A stretch of 64,000 bases of DNA from Massilia agrisoli (GCF_020831365.1 NZ_JAJHPV010000014.1:391630-455629), one strand, 5' to 3'; positions 24,763 to 33,420 are shown, numbered from the stretch's first letter. The notes: generated from the sequence alone by a model not told the origin. A program made the numbers and translations.

Positions 24763-25995
24763 ATGAAGCCTGCACAGAAACCGATGCTTGCGGTAAGCGA
24801 GGCGCTCGACTTCCTGATGGGCGCCGCCCGCCCTGTCACCGATACCGAGCTGGTGCCGACGCTGGAAGCGAACGGACGCGTTCTCGCGGCCGCGCAGGTA
24901 TCGACGCTCAATGTACCCTCGGCGGACAACACGCAGATGGACGGTTACGCCGTGCGTGCGGCCGATTGCGCCAGCGGCGGCGCCACCCTGGCTGTCAGCC
25001 AGCGAATCCCGGCTGGCCACGTTGGCGAGCATCTCGGCCCCGGGCAGGCAGCGCGCATCTTCACCGGCGCGATGATTCCGGCCGGCGCCGATGCCGTGGT
25101 AATGCAGGAGCAGTGCGAAGCCGTGGCGCCCGACCAGGTGATCATCCGCCACGCGCCAAAAAGCGGCGAATGGATCCGCCGCGCAGGTGAAGACATTACG
25201 GCCGGTTCCGTGATCCTGCCAGCCGGCACCCGCCTGCGCAGCCAGGAACTCGGGCTCGCGGCTTCGGTCGGCCTGGCGACTGTTCCGGTATTGCGCAAGC
25301 TGCGCGTGGCCGTATTCTTCACCGGCGACGAGCTTGCGATGCCGGGCGAGCCGCTTGCGCCAGGCGCGATCTACAATTCGAACCGCTTCACCCTGCGCGC
25401 GCTGCTGGAGAACCTCGGCTGCGCAATTACCGATTTTGGCATCGTGCCCGATACCCTCGAAGCGACTCGCGATACGCTGCGCAGCGCCGCGCGTGAACAC
25501 GACCTGATCATCACCTCGGGCGGCGTGTCAGTCGGCGAAGAGGACCATATCAAGCCGGCCGTGGAGGCAGAAGGGCGCCTGAACATGTGGCAGATCGCCG
25601 TCAAACCCGGCAAGCCGCTGGCGTTTGGCGAAGTGCGACGCGACCAGGGCACGGCATTCTTCCTTGGCCTGCCAGGCAATCCGGTGTCTAGCTTCATCAC
25701 CTTCCTGCTGTTCGTGCGTCCTTTCATCCTGCGCCTCCAAGGCGTGCAGGGCGATGTCAGCCCGCGTGCGTTCAGCATGCGCGCCGATTTCAACTGGCCG
25801 AAGGCCGACCGCCGCAACGAGTTCCTGCGCGCGCGCGTCAATGCCAGCGGCGGACTTGACTTGTTCCCGAACCAGGGCTCCGGCGTACTCACCTCTACGG
25901 TCTGGGGTGATGGGCTGATCGACAATCCGCCGTCGAACGCCATCACAGGCGGCGACACGGTCCGCTTCATCCCATTCAGCGAACTACTGCACTAG
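24763..25995 (+). CDS. moeA: Molybdopterin molybdenumtransferase
   Basis: A 410-residue MoeA protein that inserts molybdate into adenylated molybdopterin. The domains are in normal order: PSADNTQMDGYAVR near the N-terminus, the RIFTGAMIPAGADAVVMQE segment, the central MoCF-like domain with ITSGGVSVGEEDHIK, the FLGLPGNPVSSF loop, and a C-terminal beta domain. The start at 24763 lies two bases after the thrC stop; the long open upstream frame is a shadow of thrC. moaD follows after eight bases. Confidence 0.94.
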   Translation: MKPAQKPMLAVSEALDFLMGAARPVTDTELVPTLEANGRVLAAAQVSTLNVPSADNTQMDGYAVRAADCASGGATLAVSQRIPAGHVGEHLGPGQAARIFTGAMIPAGADAVVMQEQCEAVAPDQVIIRHAPKSGEWIRRAGEDITAGSVILPAGTRLRSQELGLAASVGLATVPVLRKLRVAVFFTGDELAMPGEPLAPGAIYNSNRFTLRALLENLGCAITDFGIVPDTLEATRDTLRSAAREHDLIITSGGVSVGEEDHIKPAVEAEGRLNMWQIAVKPGKPLAFGEVRRDQGTAFFLGLPGNPVSSFITFLLFVRPFILRLQGVQGDVSPRAFSMRADFNWPKADRRNEFLRARVNASGGLDLFPNQGSGVLTSTVWGDGLIDNPPSNAITGGDTVRFIPFSELLH

Positions 25996-26003
25996 GAAAC
26001 ACT

Positions 26004-26261
26004 ATGGAAATTACGCTGCGATTTTTTGCCAGCGTGCGCGAAGCGCTCGGAACCGCACAAGAAACCCTGACGCTGCCGCCAGGCGTCACGACCGTCGGCG
26101 CGGTGCGCCAGCACCTGATGGCGCGCGGTGGCGAATGGGAGACCGCGCTTGCCGCCGACCGCCCGCTGCGCACCGCCTTCAACCATGTCATGTGTCCGGC
26201 CGATACGCCCGTCGAGGCAGGCGGCGAAGTGGCATTCTTCCCGCCGGTGACCGGGGGTTAA
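26004..26261 (+). CDS. moaD: Molybdopterin synthase sulfur carrier subunit
   Basis: An 85-residue ubiquitin-fold protein ending in PPVTGG. The C-terminal Gly-Gly is thiocarboxylated and delivers sulfur to make the dithiolene of molybdopterin. It opens with EITLRFFASVREALG, typical of MoaD. It follows moeA by eight bases. The large subunit moaE is not seen next to it. Its stop codon overlaps that of a converging small gene. Confidence 0.9.
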   Translation: MEITLRFFASVREALGTAQETLTLPPGVTTVGAVRQHLMARGGEWETALAADRPLRTAFNHVMCPADTPVEAGGEVAFFPPVTGG

Positions 26262-26482
26262 TCCTCGACCGTGTCGCGGCACAGCGCGCAGGCCTCGCCC
26301 TTGCGCGCGCTGCGGTAGCGGAAAGCGGTGAACACCGCCGCCGTCACCACTGCCCACAATAACGACTCGGCCAGCACGCGCTCCGGCTCGCGGCCCTTCA
26401 GCAAGCCGACCGCCACCAACAGGACGAGGGCGCCGCCGGCGACAACGAAGTAACGCCGCACCCAAAACCCTGTGCTTTTCAT
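26258..26482 (-). CDS. Small two-helix membrane protein of unknown function
   Basis: A 74-residue protein. The start at 26482 sits six bases after AAGGAG; the in-frame ATG at 26488 directly abuts that site. Two hydrophobic helices (YFVVAGGALVLLVAVGLL and LLWAVVTAAVFTAFRY) are joined by a short charged loop, and the tail carries CALC, a Cys pair that could bind metal or form a disulfide. It is the last gene of a leftward four-gene operon, ten bases after the hydrolase gene. No family was recognised. Confidence 0.65.
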   Translation of the reverse strand: MKSTGFWVRRYFVVAGGALVLLVAVGLLKGREPERVLAESLLWAVVTAAVFTAFRYRSARKGEACALCRDTVED

Positions 26483-26492
26483 GGCCATCTCC

Positions 26493-27416
26493 TTACAGTG
26501 ACTTTAAAAAGGCGCGGATTGCGTCGGTGACTCGCTGCGGCTGGTCGATCATGGCGAAGTGGCGGGCTCCGGGAATGCCGACCACGTTCACCCGCGGCGT
26601 GCCGGACATCAGCTCGGTGTAATAGCCAACTTTGCTGGCCATGCCCGCGTTCGGGTCGTTGGCGTCCAGTTGCAGGAACGGGGCCAGCACCAGCACCGGC
26701 GCCTTCACCTGCGGCAGCCCCGGGCGAAGATCTTGCCCCATTACCGCGGCCATGTACTGGACCGTCGCTGCCGGGTCGCTGCGAGCCGTCAGCTTCGCCA
26801 GTTCGTCGGCGCGCGCCATGTCGACCACGCCTATGCTGCGCATGTATTGCTGCTGCTGGCTGGCGAATGCTGCTGGCGTCAGGCCCGCCATGCGCCGCAT
26901 GATGCCCTCGGCAAGCTGCGGGCGCTGCTCCGGCTGCATGTCCTCGGTGCCCGGGAAGACCGGCAGTCCGTCGATGCTGACGACGCCGCCGATCATGTCG
27001 GGGTGCTGCTGCGCGAGCGCCAGCGACAGCGTGCCCCCCAGGCTATGCCCGACCAGCACCGGCTTGACCAGTTTGCGTGACGAGATCAACTGGTGCAGCG
27101 ACCGCTGCACCTCCCCAAGCATGTTGCCCGGGATTGGGGCGCGGCCATCGAAGCCGGGCAGCGTCACCACATACAGTACATGGTCGTCGCGGAAGGTGCG
27201 GATCGCGTCCTGCCACACCCAGCTTCCACTCGCCAGGCCAGGGATCAGGATCAGCGGCGTGCCGCGCTTGCCGTGGCGTTCTACCGCGAGGGCGCCGGCT
27301 TCAAAGCGTTCGGACGCGACTTCGGTTGCTGCGAAGCGGTTGCGCGGCGCTTCCTGCGCATACGCCGGCGCGCCAGCTGCGAACATCAGTGCGATAAGTA
27401 GGGCGGCTTGTTTCAT
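26493..27416 (-). CDS. Exported alpha/beta hydrolase
   Basis: A 307-residue hydrolase with a signal peptide (LLIALMFAAGAPAYAQ). The fold is clear: LILIPGLASGSWVW forms the oxyanion region, VLVGHSLGGTLSLALA the nucleophile elbow with the catalytic Ser, and PGARHFAMIDQP the catalytic His. The substrate is unknown; lipase or esterase is the likely class. Its ATG overlaps the stop codon of the XRE gene (ATGA) and follows CAGGAG, so it is translated within the XRE operon. A small membrane protein follows. Confidence 0.82.
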   Translation of the reverse strand: MKQAALLIALMFAAGAPAYAQEAPRNRFAATEVASERFEAGALAVERHGKRGTPLILIPGLASGSWVWQDAIRTFRDDHVLYVVTLPGFDGRAPIPGNMLGEVQRSLHQLISSRKLVKPVLVGHSLGGTLSLALAQQHPDMIGGVVSIDGLPVFPGTEDMQPEQRPQLAEGIMRRMAGLTPAAFASQQQQYMRSIGVVDMARADELAKLTARSDPAATVQYMAAVMGQDLRPGLPQVKAPVLVLAPFLQLDANDPNAGMASKVGYYTELMSGTPRVNVVGIPGARHFAMIDQPQRVTDAIRAFLKSL

Positions 27417-27616
27417 GTTGGCTCCTGGTCTGGGGTGAAGATCGCTTCAATCGGTTTGGAGAACAGCTTTGCAATGGCAAACGCCAGCGGCAGGCTGGGA
27501 TCGTAGCGGCCCGTTTCGATGGCGTTGATGGTCTGGCGCGACACCTTCAGCAGGTCGGCCAGGTCTGCCTGGCTCCACCCGTTCTCGGCGCGCAGTGCGC
27601 GTATTGCGTTGTTCAT
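27413..27616 (-). CDS. Short XRE family transcriptional regulator
   Basis: A 67-residue regulator that is almost entirely a helix-turn-helix: IRALRAENGWSQADLADLLKVSRQTINAIETG, then the PSLPLAFAIAKLFSKPIEAIF segment typical of YozG-like autoregulators. The start at 27616 is chosen because it overlaps the upstream stop codon (ATGA); longer in-frame starts read back into the membrane gene. Such regulators are commonly paired with a small membrane protein, as here, and repress their own promoter; two matching operator sites are seen at 28012-28069. Confidence 0.87.
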   Translation of the reverse strand: MNNAIRALRAENGWSQADLADLLKVSRQTINAIETGRYDPSLPLAFAIAKLFSKPIEAIFTPDQEPT

Positions 27617-27999
27617 TTGTTGACCATCGCCCGCGCGCAGGTGACGATGCCCCATACGCCGAACATCATCGGCATGACGATGAACATCGACAGCAGGGGG
27701 AAGCCTGCGTTCTCGAGGAAGCCGTAGGTAAACGTCAGTCCGCCAGTGACGGCGGCCGCGATAGCCATGTTCTCGAGCGTGTGAAGGCGTATGAATTCGT
27801 CGACGCGGCGGAAGTGGCGGGCGATCGCCCAGATCACCAGCAGCACGCCGATCATCGGGCTGGCCAGCGTAACGGTACGCGCCAGGCCATCGGCCATCGG
27901 GCGACCCAGTTTGTTGGCCGCCACCAGCAGCATCATATAGACGAACATCGCGGCAAAGAACTCGCGGAGGTAGGTGCGGTTGATCTTCTTCTCGTGCAT
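27613..27999 (-). CDS. Four-helix membrane protein paired with the XRE regulator
   Basis: A 128-residue protein with about four membrane helices (FFAAMFVYMMLLVAAN, TLASPMIGVLLVIWAIARHF, MAIAAAVTGGLTFTYGF and LLSMFIVMPMMFGVWGIV). The start at 27999 is seven bases after AAGGAG; the in-frame TTG further up lacks a site. It is the first gene of the operon, with a strong promoter at 28029-28057. The function is unknown; it may sense membrane state and act with the XRE protein, but that is speculation. Confidence 0.72.
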   Translation of the reverse strand: MHEKKINRTYLREFFAAMFVYMMLLVAANKLGRPMADGLARTVTLASPMIGVLLVIWAIARHFRRVDEFIRLHTLENMAIAAAVTGGLTFTYGFLENAGFPLLSMFIVMPMMFGVWGIVTCARAMVNK

Positions 28000-28011
28000 G
28001 GCATCGCTCCT

Positions 28012-28069
28012 TGTCAAGTATGCTTTACATATTAGGACGGGATTTTTCCATTGTCAAGCGTCCTTTACA
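28012..28069 (-). promoter_or_regulatory. Promoter and double operator of the XRE operon
   Basis: On the minus strand, TTGACA (28057-28052) and TAATAT (28034-28029) are spaced by 17 bases, a near-consensus sigma70 promoter. Two 18-bp sites of the form TGTCAAG-N4-CTTTACA on the plus strand lie at 28052-28069 and 28012-28029, exactly 40 bases apart. One covers the -35 box and the other covers the end of the -10 box and the start site. Each is a near-perfect palindrome, as expected for binding of an XRE dimer. Confidence 0.65.
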
Positions 28070-28130
28070 TCCACTTTGCCGCTTCGATCTGGACTAAAAT
28101 GTCGCTCCTCCAATCGCACGCGCCATCCCG

Positions 28131-29381
28131 ATGCCATTTAGCCCAACCCGTACACGAACAGTTGCCATCATCGGTGGCGGACCTGCCGGCCTGATGGCGG
28201 CCGAAGTCCTCGGCGCTGGAGGCGTAAAGGTCGACCTGTACGACGCGATGCCGTCGGTGGGCCGCAAGTTCCTGCTGGCGGGGAAGGGCGGCATGAACAT
28301 CACGCACTCGGAATCCTTTGACGCCTTCGTGTCGCGCTACAGCGGCTGCGAGGAGCAGGTGGCGCGCTGGCTGGAGCGTTTCGACGCGTCCGCCGTGCGC
28401 GACTGGATTCACGGACTCGGCGTCGAGACCTTTGTCGGCAGCTCGGGGCGCGTGTTCCCGACCGATATGAAGGCGGCCCCGCTGCTGCGGGCGTGGCTGC
28501 ATCGGCTGCGCGAGTCCGGCGTCGAGTTCCACATGCGGCACCGCTGGCTGGGCTGGCGCGGCAGCAAGCTGCTGTTTGCGGCGCCCGCAGGCGAGCTTGA
28601 AGTCGAGGCGGATGCCGTGGTCCTCGCGCTGGGGGGCGGCAGCTGGGCGCGGCTTGGCTCCGACGGCGCCTGGGTGCCGATCCTGCAGGCCAGGTCGGTG
28701 GATGTGGCGCCGCTGCGGCCAGCCAACTGCGGCTTCGATGTGGACTGGAGCGAGCATTTCAGCAGCCGCCACGCGGGCGAGCCCTTGATTACCGTGGCGG
28801 TCAGCGCGCGCGACGCGGCTGGCCGGATAACGCGCAAGCAGGGACAGTTCGTCGTGACGCAAACCGGCGTCGAGGGCAGCCTGATCTACGCGCTGTCCGC
28901 GCCGCTGCGCGACCAGATCGAGGCCGAGGGCAGCACGACCATCTGGCTCGACCTGCTGCCCGACCTGGGCGCAGAACGGGTATTGGATGAAGTGTCGCGC
29001 CCACGTGGCGCGCGCTCGGTGTCGAGCCACCTGCAAAGCCGGCTCGGTATCAAGGGTGTCAAATCGGGCTTGCTGCACGAGTGCCTGTCGAAGCAGGAAT
29101 TCGCCGATCCGGCCAGACTCGCCGCCGCGCTCAAGCACCTGCCAGTCACGCTACGCCGTCCGCGCCCGATCGACGAGGCGATCAGCAGTGCTGGCGGGGT
29201 GCGTTTGGATGCCATCGACCAGGAATCTGGCATGCTGCGCGCGATGCCGGGCGTGTTTGTCGCGGGGGAGATGGTCGACTGGGAAGCGCCCACCGGGGGG
29301 TACCTGCTGACAGCGTGTTTTGCCAGCGCCCGCGCTGCTGCGAACGGCGCGCTGGCATGGCTGGGCACTAGCGGAAACTGA
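28131..29381 (+). CDS. FAD-dependent oxidoreductase, TIGR03862/BaiN-like flavoprotein
   Basis: A 416-residue flavoprotein. The FAD-binding loop is VAIIGGGPAGLMAAEVL, followed by FLLAGKGGMNITHSE, a segment specific to the YhiN/BaiN/HI0933 group. GRVFPTDMKAAPLLRAWL and the C-terminal PGVFVAGEMVDWEAPTGGYLL, which closes the FAD site, fit as well. The substrate is unknown in this subfamily. It diverges from the XRE operon and its 3' end overlaps the DUF2807 gene by 14 bases. Confidence 0.87.
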   Translation: MPFSPTRTRTVAIIGGGPAGLMAAEVLGAGGVKVDLYDAMPSVGRKFLLAGKGGMNITHSESFDAFVSRYSGCEEQVARWLERFDASAVRDWIHGLGVETFVGSSGRVFPTDMKAAPLLRAWLHRLRESGVEFHMRHRWLGWRGSKLLFAAPAGELEVEADAVVLALGGGSWARLGSDGAWVPILQARSVDVAPLRPANCGFDVDWSEHFSSRHAGEPLITVAVSARDAAGRITRKQGQFVVTQTGVEGSLIYALSAPLRDQIEAEGSTTIWLDLLPDLGAERVLDEVSRPRGARSVSSHLQSRLGIKGVKSGLLHECLSKQEFADPARLAAALKHLPVTLRRPRPIDEAISSAGGVRLDAIDQESGMLRAMPGVFVAGEMVDWEAPTGGYLLTACFASARAAANGALAWLGTSGN

Positions 29382-30174
29382 CGTCGCCTGAACCGGTGCG
29401 GCTGACGCTGCGCTGGCTCGGGTTGCCGTGGACGGTCACGTCGCCGCTGCCGCGCAGGCTTACTGCCGCTGCCTCGCGCGCCTGGACGATCGATGTGCCG
29501 GAACCCATCAGCTCGACGTCGACTTCCCGTGCCGACAGGTGGCGGGCGTTCAGGTCGCCCGACCCGGTCTGTTCTACCTTGAATTGCTCGGTCGAGCCGA
29601 CGACCGTCATCTGCCCGGAGCCAACCACTTCGACGGCGACCTTTTCGCTGGCGCCGCCATTGACCTCAACTTCGCCGCTGCCATGCACGCCCGCCACCAC
29701 TTCGCGGTATCGGCCGTTGAACTTGAGGTTGCCCGATCCATGCAGCTCCACGTTGGCCTTGTCGCCGATGAAACCGTTGACGGTGCTGGCGCCGCTGCCG
29801 TTGATGCTGACGCTCTCTAGCGAATTTAGCACCAGCACGACCTGCAGCGGATTACGGTGATGCAGCAGCATGCCCTTGGTCGCGATTTCCAGCGTATCGC
29901 CCGACTGCACGGTTTCCACATTGCCCAGCAGGCGCTTCTCGCCGCGTACCGTCAGCGACGGCACCGCGCCCTGGCGCAGGGTCAGGTCGATCGGGCCGGT
30001 CAGGTCGACGCTGGTGATGCGCGCATCCACGGTGCGCGTTTCAGTGTCGACCATGCGGCCTTCGGGGTTCGATGATCCGGCGGTGCCTTCGGCGCGCAGC
30101 ATACTGTAGGACACGGCGATCAGCGCGAACGCCAGTACCAGCATGCCGAAGCCAACTTTTAATAATGTTCGCAT
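29368..30174 (-). CDS. DUF2807 (head GIN domain) membrane-anchored protein
   Basis: A 268-residue protein with an N-terminal anchor or signal (VGFGMLVLAFALIAVSY), followed by a right-handed beta-helix-like region made of repeated G-S-G units: INGSGASTVNGF, LHGSGNLKFNG, VHGSGEVEVNGG, VVGSGQMTVVG, QTGSGDLNARH and LMGSGTSIVQA. This is the DUF2807 pattern; the function is unknown, probably a periplasmic structural or sensing role. The start follows GGAG by five bases. It is encoded 16 bases after a DUF1700 gene. Confidence 0.85.
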   Translation of the reverse strand: MRTLLKVGFGMLVLAFALIAVSYSMLRAEGTAGSSNPEGRMVDTETRTVDARITSVDLTGPIDLTLRQGAVPSLTVRGEKRLLGNVETVQSGDTLEIATKGMLLHHRNPLQVVLVLNSLESVSINGSGASTVNGFIGDKANVELHGSGNLKFNGRYREVVAGVHGSGEVEVNGGASEKVAVEVVGSGQMTVVGSTEQFKVEQTGSGDLNARHLSAREVDVELMGSGTSIVQAREAAAVSLRGSGDVTVHGNPSQRSVSRTGSGDVSFR

Positions 30175-30190
30175 TGCGACTCCGATCCGA

Positions 30191-30991
30191 TCAGGCGCCC
30201 TTGAGCAGGGACAGGTTCATGTCAATGTAGCGCCGGATGCCGACGATGGTGTAGCGGGTGACGACGAGGCTGAGCAGGAACAGCACGATCCCGCCGACCA
30301 CCATGGCCAGGCCGACCGCGGTCTGGGTTGCGCGCGAGTCGGCATCCATGTCGGTGTACACCTTGATGCCGCGTTCAGCCACCGATTCGGCGCCGCGGAT
30401 TACGCGTTCGGAGCGGTTGGTGTCCTCGGAGACGTCGACATCGACGCTGGCTGGCACGTCGCCTGCTTCGCCCCTGTAGTTCTCGTCCACATGGACGCCC
30501 ATTGCGTCGATGGTGACCTTGGCCTGGCGCGGTTCGCCGTCGTCATCGCGGCCGTTGATCACGAAGTGCTTCAGGGGCCCGTCGAGAACCAGCTCACTCG
30601 CGCCGGCCAGGCCGCTGGCCGTGACGGCGACGCCGCCGAGGTAGAGCGCCAGGCCGCAGGCGTACAGCGTCGCCAGCAGCGATGCATACACGATCGCCGG
30701 CACCACCATGAACAGGTTGAAGATGGCCAGCCCGAGCACCGCGACCATCAGGCGCACGAAGTTGGCCGGGTTCTTCTTTTCTTCGAAAGCGCGCATGTGC
30801 GTGTTGGCGCGCAGCGTCATGGCGATCTTTTTCGGATCGTCCAGGCCCTTGGCCACTTCTTCTTCCGAGAGACCGGCAGCGACGCCGTCAACGAAGCGCT
30901 GTTCGTAATAAGCCAGCGTCTTGGCTTGCGCCTCGACCGGCAGGCCCGCCATGGCACGCTTTAAAGCGTCGAGATATTCAAGTTTGCCCAT
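30191..30991 (-). CDS. DUF1700 family membrane protein
   Basis: A 266-residue protein. It opens with MGKLEYLDALKRAMAGLP and YYEQRFVDGVAAGLSEEEVAKGLDDPKKIA, the HAAS-like helical domain of DUF1700, then has several membrane helices (LMVAVLGLAIFNLFMVVPAIV, YACGLALYLGGVAV, and VGLAMVVGGIVLFLLSLVV near the end) flanking a soluble segment. The start at 30991 is six bases after GGAG. DUF1700 genes often sit beside a PadR regulator and beta-rich DUF4097/DUF2807 proteins; here the DUF2807 gene follows but no PadR gene was found. Confidence 0.84.
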   Translation of the reverse strand: MGKLEYLDALKRAMAGLPVEAQAKTLAYYEQRFVDGVAAGLSEEEVAKGLDDPKKIAMTLRANTHMRAFEEKKNPANFVRLMVAVLGLAIFNLFMVVPAIVYASLLATLYACGLALYLGGVAVTASGLAGASELVLDGPLKHFVINGRDDDGEPRQAKVTIDAMGVHVDENYRGEAGDVPASVDVDVSEDTNRSERVIRGAESVAERGIKVYTDMDADSRATQTAVGLAMVVGGIVLFLLSLVVTRYTIVGIRRYIDMNLSLLKGA

Positions 30992-31013
30992 GTGTTGCTC
31001 CAATCTGTTGCCG

Positions 31014-31172
31014 TCAGCCGTGGGCAAGGGCCACGACGGCGTGGTGCATCTGCGACGCGCGGGCGCCGCCAATTAGTTCCGGTTTGACAATCACGGCTGT
31101 GCTTGCAGCAACAAATGCCAGCAAGGCCAGTGCGCGAAGGACAAGGGTGATGTTCATTTGTAAATCCATCAT
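31014..31172 (-). CDS. Small single-helix membrane or exported protein
   Basis: A 52-codon ORF read directly from the sequence. It runs MMDLQMNITLVLRALALL, then AFVAASTAVIVKPEL, and ends HAVVALAHG. The N-terminal half is one hydrophobic helix. It ends 22 bases before the DUF1700 start and faces the same way, so it may lead that operon. The start could also be the in-frame ATG at 31157, and the ribosome site is weak. No family was recognised; a spurious ORF cannot be excluded. Confidence 0.4.
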   Translation of the reverse strand: MMDLQMNITLVLRALALLAFVAASTAVIVKPELIGGARASQMHHAVVALAHG

Positions 31173-31268
31173 CAGATACCTGTTTCGATGATGTGACTTT
31201 ACGCAAACGTGCCATCACCCGCCACCGCCGTGCGACAGGCTGCACATTTCGCGGGGCAGGAGGCCATA

Positions 31269-32600
31269 TCAGGGGATGGCTGTGCGCTGCAGCACGGCGC
31301 GCGCGGCCGCCGTGCCGCTGCGTACGGCCCCTTCCAGCGTCGCCGGGTAGTCGCCGGCGGTGTAGTCGCCCGCCAGGCAGAGCCCGGGCAAGCCGGTGTC
31401 AATGCCTGGGCGTACCAGGCCCGGCGTGCAGGCGAAGGTGGCGCGCTTTTCCGTGATGACCTTGGTCCACAATGGCTCGGCAAACCCCGGCCGGCCCAGC
31501 GCCCGCCCCAGCTGTTGCGCCACTGCGGCGCCAAGCGCATCCTGCGCGAGGTCGTTGGCCTGGCCCGATGCACTGATGACAACTGCCATCAGCCCGGCCT
31601 GGTGCGCGTCCAGTTGCCCGCGGTCGAACACGAACTGGCCCCATTCGCCCGATTCGGGATGTTCTTCCAGGGCGTAAAACGGCAGGTCGAGGCGTAGCGC
31701 CGGGTCGTACTGGAGATAGCAGGTGGTAATCGGTTCGTAGTCAAACGACGGTATCGGCGGTGCCCCCAGCCCTTCGAGCAGCGATGCGGCCGCGGGTGGC
31801 GGGGTGGCGATGATGACGGCGTCGACGTCCTGCGCCCCGGCGCCGCTGCGGACCTGCCACTGGCCCCCGACTGCCTGCAGCGACTCGACGCGCGCGCCGA
31901 TGCGCACATGCCCGCCGCGCGATTCGATGTACTGCGCCGCCGCAGCCGGGAACAGCGCGCTGAGCGCGAGGCGTGGCACCAGCATGTCCGACGCCGCCCG
32001 GTGCGCGCCCAGGCTGTCGCGCAGGACGTTCAGGAAAACCTGCGCCGAGGCCCGTTCCGGCGGCGTGTTCAGCGCCGCCAGGCACAGGGGCCGCCACATC
32101 AGCGCGGTCAGGCGCGGCGTCTGGTCGAAGCGCTCAAGCAGTTCGATGACGCTGCAGTCGTTGTACAAGGTCCAGTCCATCCAGCGCGCGCTGGTCGAGA
32201 AGCGGGCCAGCGCCATCTTGTCTTCGCGCGCGAGGCCCTTGGCCCGCAGCAGCGCGATGGCCAGGTGGAGCGGCGCGGGCAGGCGCGGCGCCACAAAGTC
32301 CATGCCCGATCCGGGCGGGTAGCGCATTTGCAGGGGCAGGTGGAGCAGGGCGTCGGCGGGCTTGATGCCGACCCGGCGCAGCAGGCGCAGGGTGTCGGCG
32401 TAGGCGCCAAGCATGATGTGTTGGCCGTTGTCGAGCAGCTTGCCGTGCACCTCGACACTGCGGGCGCGTCCGCCCAGCGAGCGAGCGGCTTCGTACAGGG
32501 TGACCTTGCAGCCGGCATGCGCCAGTTCGACGGCAGCCGTGCAGCCCGCCCAGCCGCCGCCGATGACGGCGACACTGGCGCGTACGCTAGCTGCGGACAT
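31269..32600 (-). CDS. hpnE: Hydroxysqualene dehydroxylase
   Basis: A 443-residue FAD-dependent amine-oxidase-type enzyme. The FAD loop is VAVIGGGWAGCTAAVELA and the second motif is SLGGRARSVEVHGKLLDNGQH, with PGLCLAGDYTAGDYPATLEGAVRSG closing the site. In the HpnCDE pathway it reduces hydroxysqualene to squalene. Its start overlaps the end of hpnD by 14 bases, which supports the pathway call. Confidence 0.93.
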   Translation of the reverse strand: MSAASVRASVAVIGGGWAGCTAAVELAHAGCKVTLYEAARSLGGRARSVEVHGKLLDNGQHIMLGAYADTLRLLRRVGIKPADALLHLPLQMRYPPGSGMDFVAPRLPAPLHLAIALLRAKGLAREDKMALARFSTSARWMDWTLYNDCSVIELLERFDQTPRLTALMWRPLCLAALNTPPERASAQVFLNVLRDSLGAHRAASDMLVPRLALSALFPAAAAQYIESRGGHVRIGARVESLQAVGGQWQVRSGAGAQDVDAVIIATPPPAAASLLEGLGAPPIPSFDYEPITTCYLQYDPALRLDLPFYALEEHPESGEWGQFVFDRGQLDAHQAGLMAVVISASGQANDLAQDALGAAVAQQLGRALGRPGFAEPLWTKVITEKRATFACTPGLVRPGIDTGLPGLCLAGDYTAGDYPATLEGAVRSGTAAARAVLQRTAIP

Positions 32601-33420
32601 AGGTCTTCCACGCCAGCCAGAGCTTCCGGATGGGCGTGAGCGAGATCCGCTGGTTCAGCACGTGGTAGTTGTCGCGTTCGATCTCATCGAGCACGGTGCG
32701 GTAGATCGCCGCCATCATCAGGCCGGGGCGCTGCGCCCTGCGGTCTTCTTTCGGCAGCAGCGCCATCGCTTCGTCGTATACCTTGTATGCGCGCGCGACC
32801 TGGAAGCGCATCAGCGCTTCAAACTTGTCGCTGTGGCGTGCGTTAAGCAGATCCGCCGCGGTGACGCCGAACTGCTGCAGCTCATTGACGGGCAGGTAGA
32901 TGCGGCCTTTGCGCGCGTCTTCGCCGACGTCGCGGATGATGTTCGTGAGCTGGAACGCAAGGCCCAGCTTTTCCGCGTATTCGAGCGTGCGCGGATTGGT
33001 CACGCCGAAAATGCTGGCCGACAGGATGCCCACCACGCTCGCCACGTGCCAGCAATAGCGCTGCAGGCCAGTGAAGTCGAGATAGCGGCTCTGGTCGAGG
33101 TCCATCTCCATGCCGTCGACGATCGCCAGCAGGTGCTTTTGCTCGAGGTTGTAGACGGCCAGGTGCGGCTGCAGCGCCTGCATCACCGGATGGGTCGGCG
33201 ACCCCTCGTACATCTTCGACACTTCGGTGCGCCACCAGGCCAGCTTGATGCGGGCGACCGACTGGTCGGTGCATTCATCGACCGTGTCGTCCACTTCGCG
33301 GCAAAACGCGTACAGCGCAGTGATCGCGCGGCGGCGATCCTGCGGCAGGAACAGGAAGCTGTAGTAAAAACTCGAACCGCTTTGAACGGTTTTCTGGTGG
33401 CAGTATTCGTCGGGAGACAT
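32587..33420 (-). CDS. hpnD: Presqualene diphosphate synthase
   Basis: A 277-residue all-helical prenyl condensing enzyme. The start at 33420 (MSPDEYCHQKT) is preferred to the upstream in-frame one. The two Asp-rich motifs that bind diphosphate through magnesium are visible: CREVDDTVDE and QLTNIIRDVGEDA. HpnD joins two farnesyl diphosphates to presqualene diphosphate. GSSFYYSFLFLP near the N-terminus is typical of the squalene/phytoene synthase family. It lies between hpnC and hpnE. Confidence 0.92.
   Translation of the reverse strand: MSPDEYCHQKTVQSGSSFYYSFLFLPQDRRRAITALYAFCREVDDTVDECTDQSVARIKLAWWRTEVSKMYEGSPTHPVMQALQPHLAVYNLEQKHLLAIVDGMEMDLDQSRYLDFTGLQRYCWHVASVVGILSASIFGVTNPRTLEYAEKLGLAFQLTNIIRDVGEDARKGRIYLPVNELQQFGVTAADLLNARHSDKFEALMRFQVARAYKVYDEAMALLPKEDRRAQRPGLMMAAIYRTVLDEIERDNYHVLNQRISLTPIRKLWLAWKTYVRS

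Noticed and set aside
30961..31245. 94-codon minus-strand ORF overlapping the DUF1700 start
   Set aside because: The translation is Arg/Cys-rich with no pattern and overlaps the DUF1700 start in another frame. The hydrophobic 52-codon ORF in the neighbouring frame is more credible.
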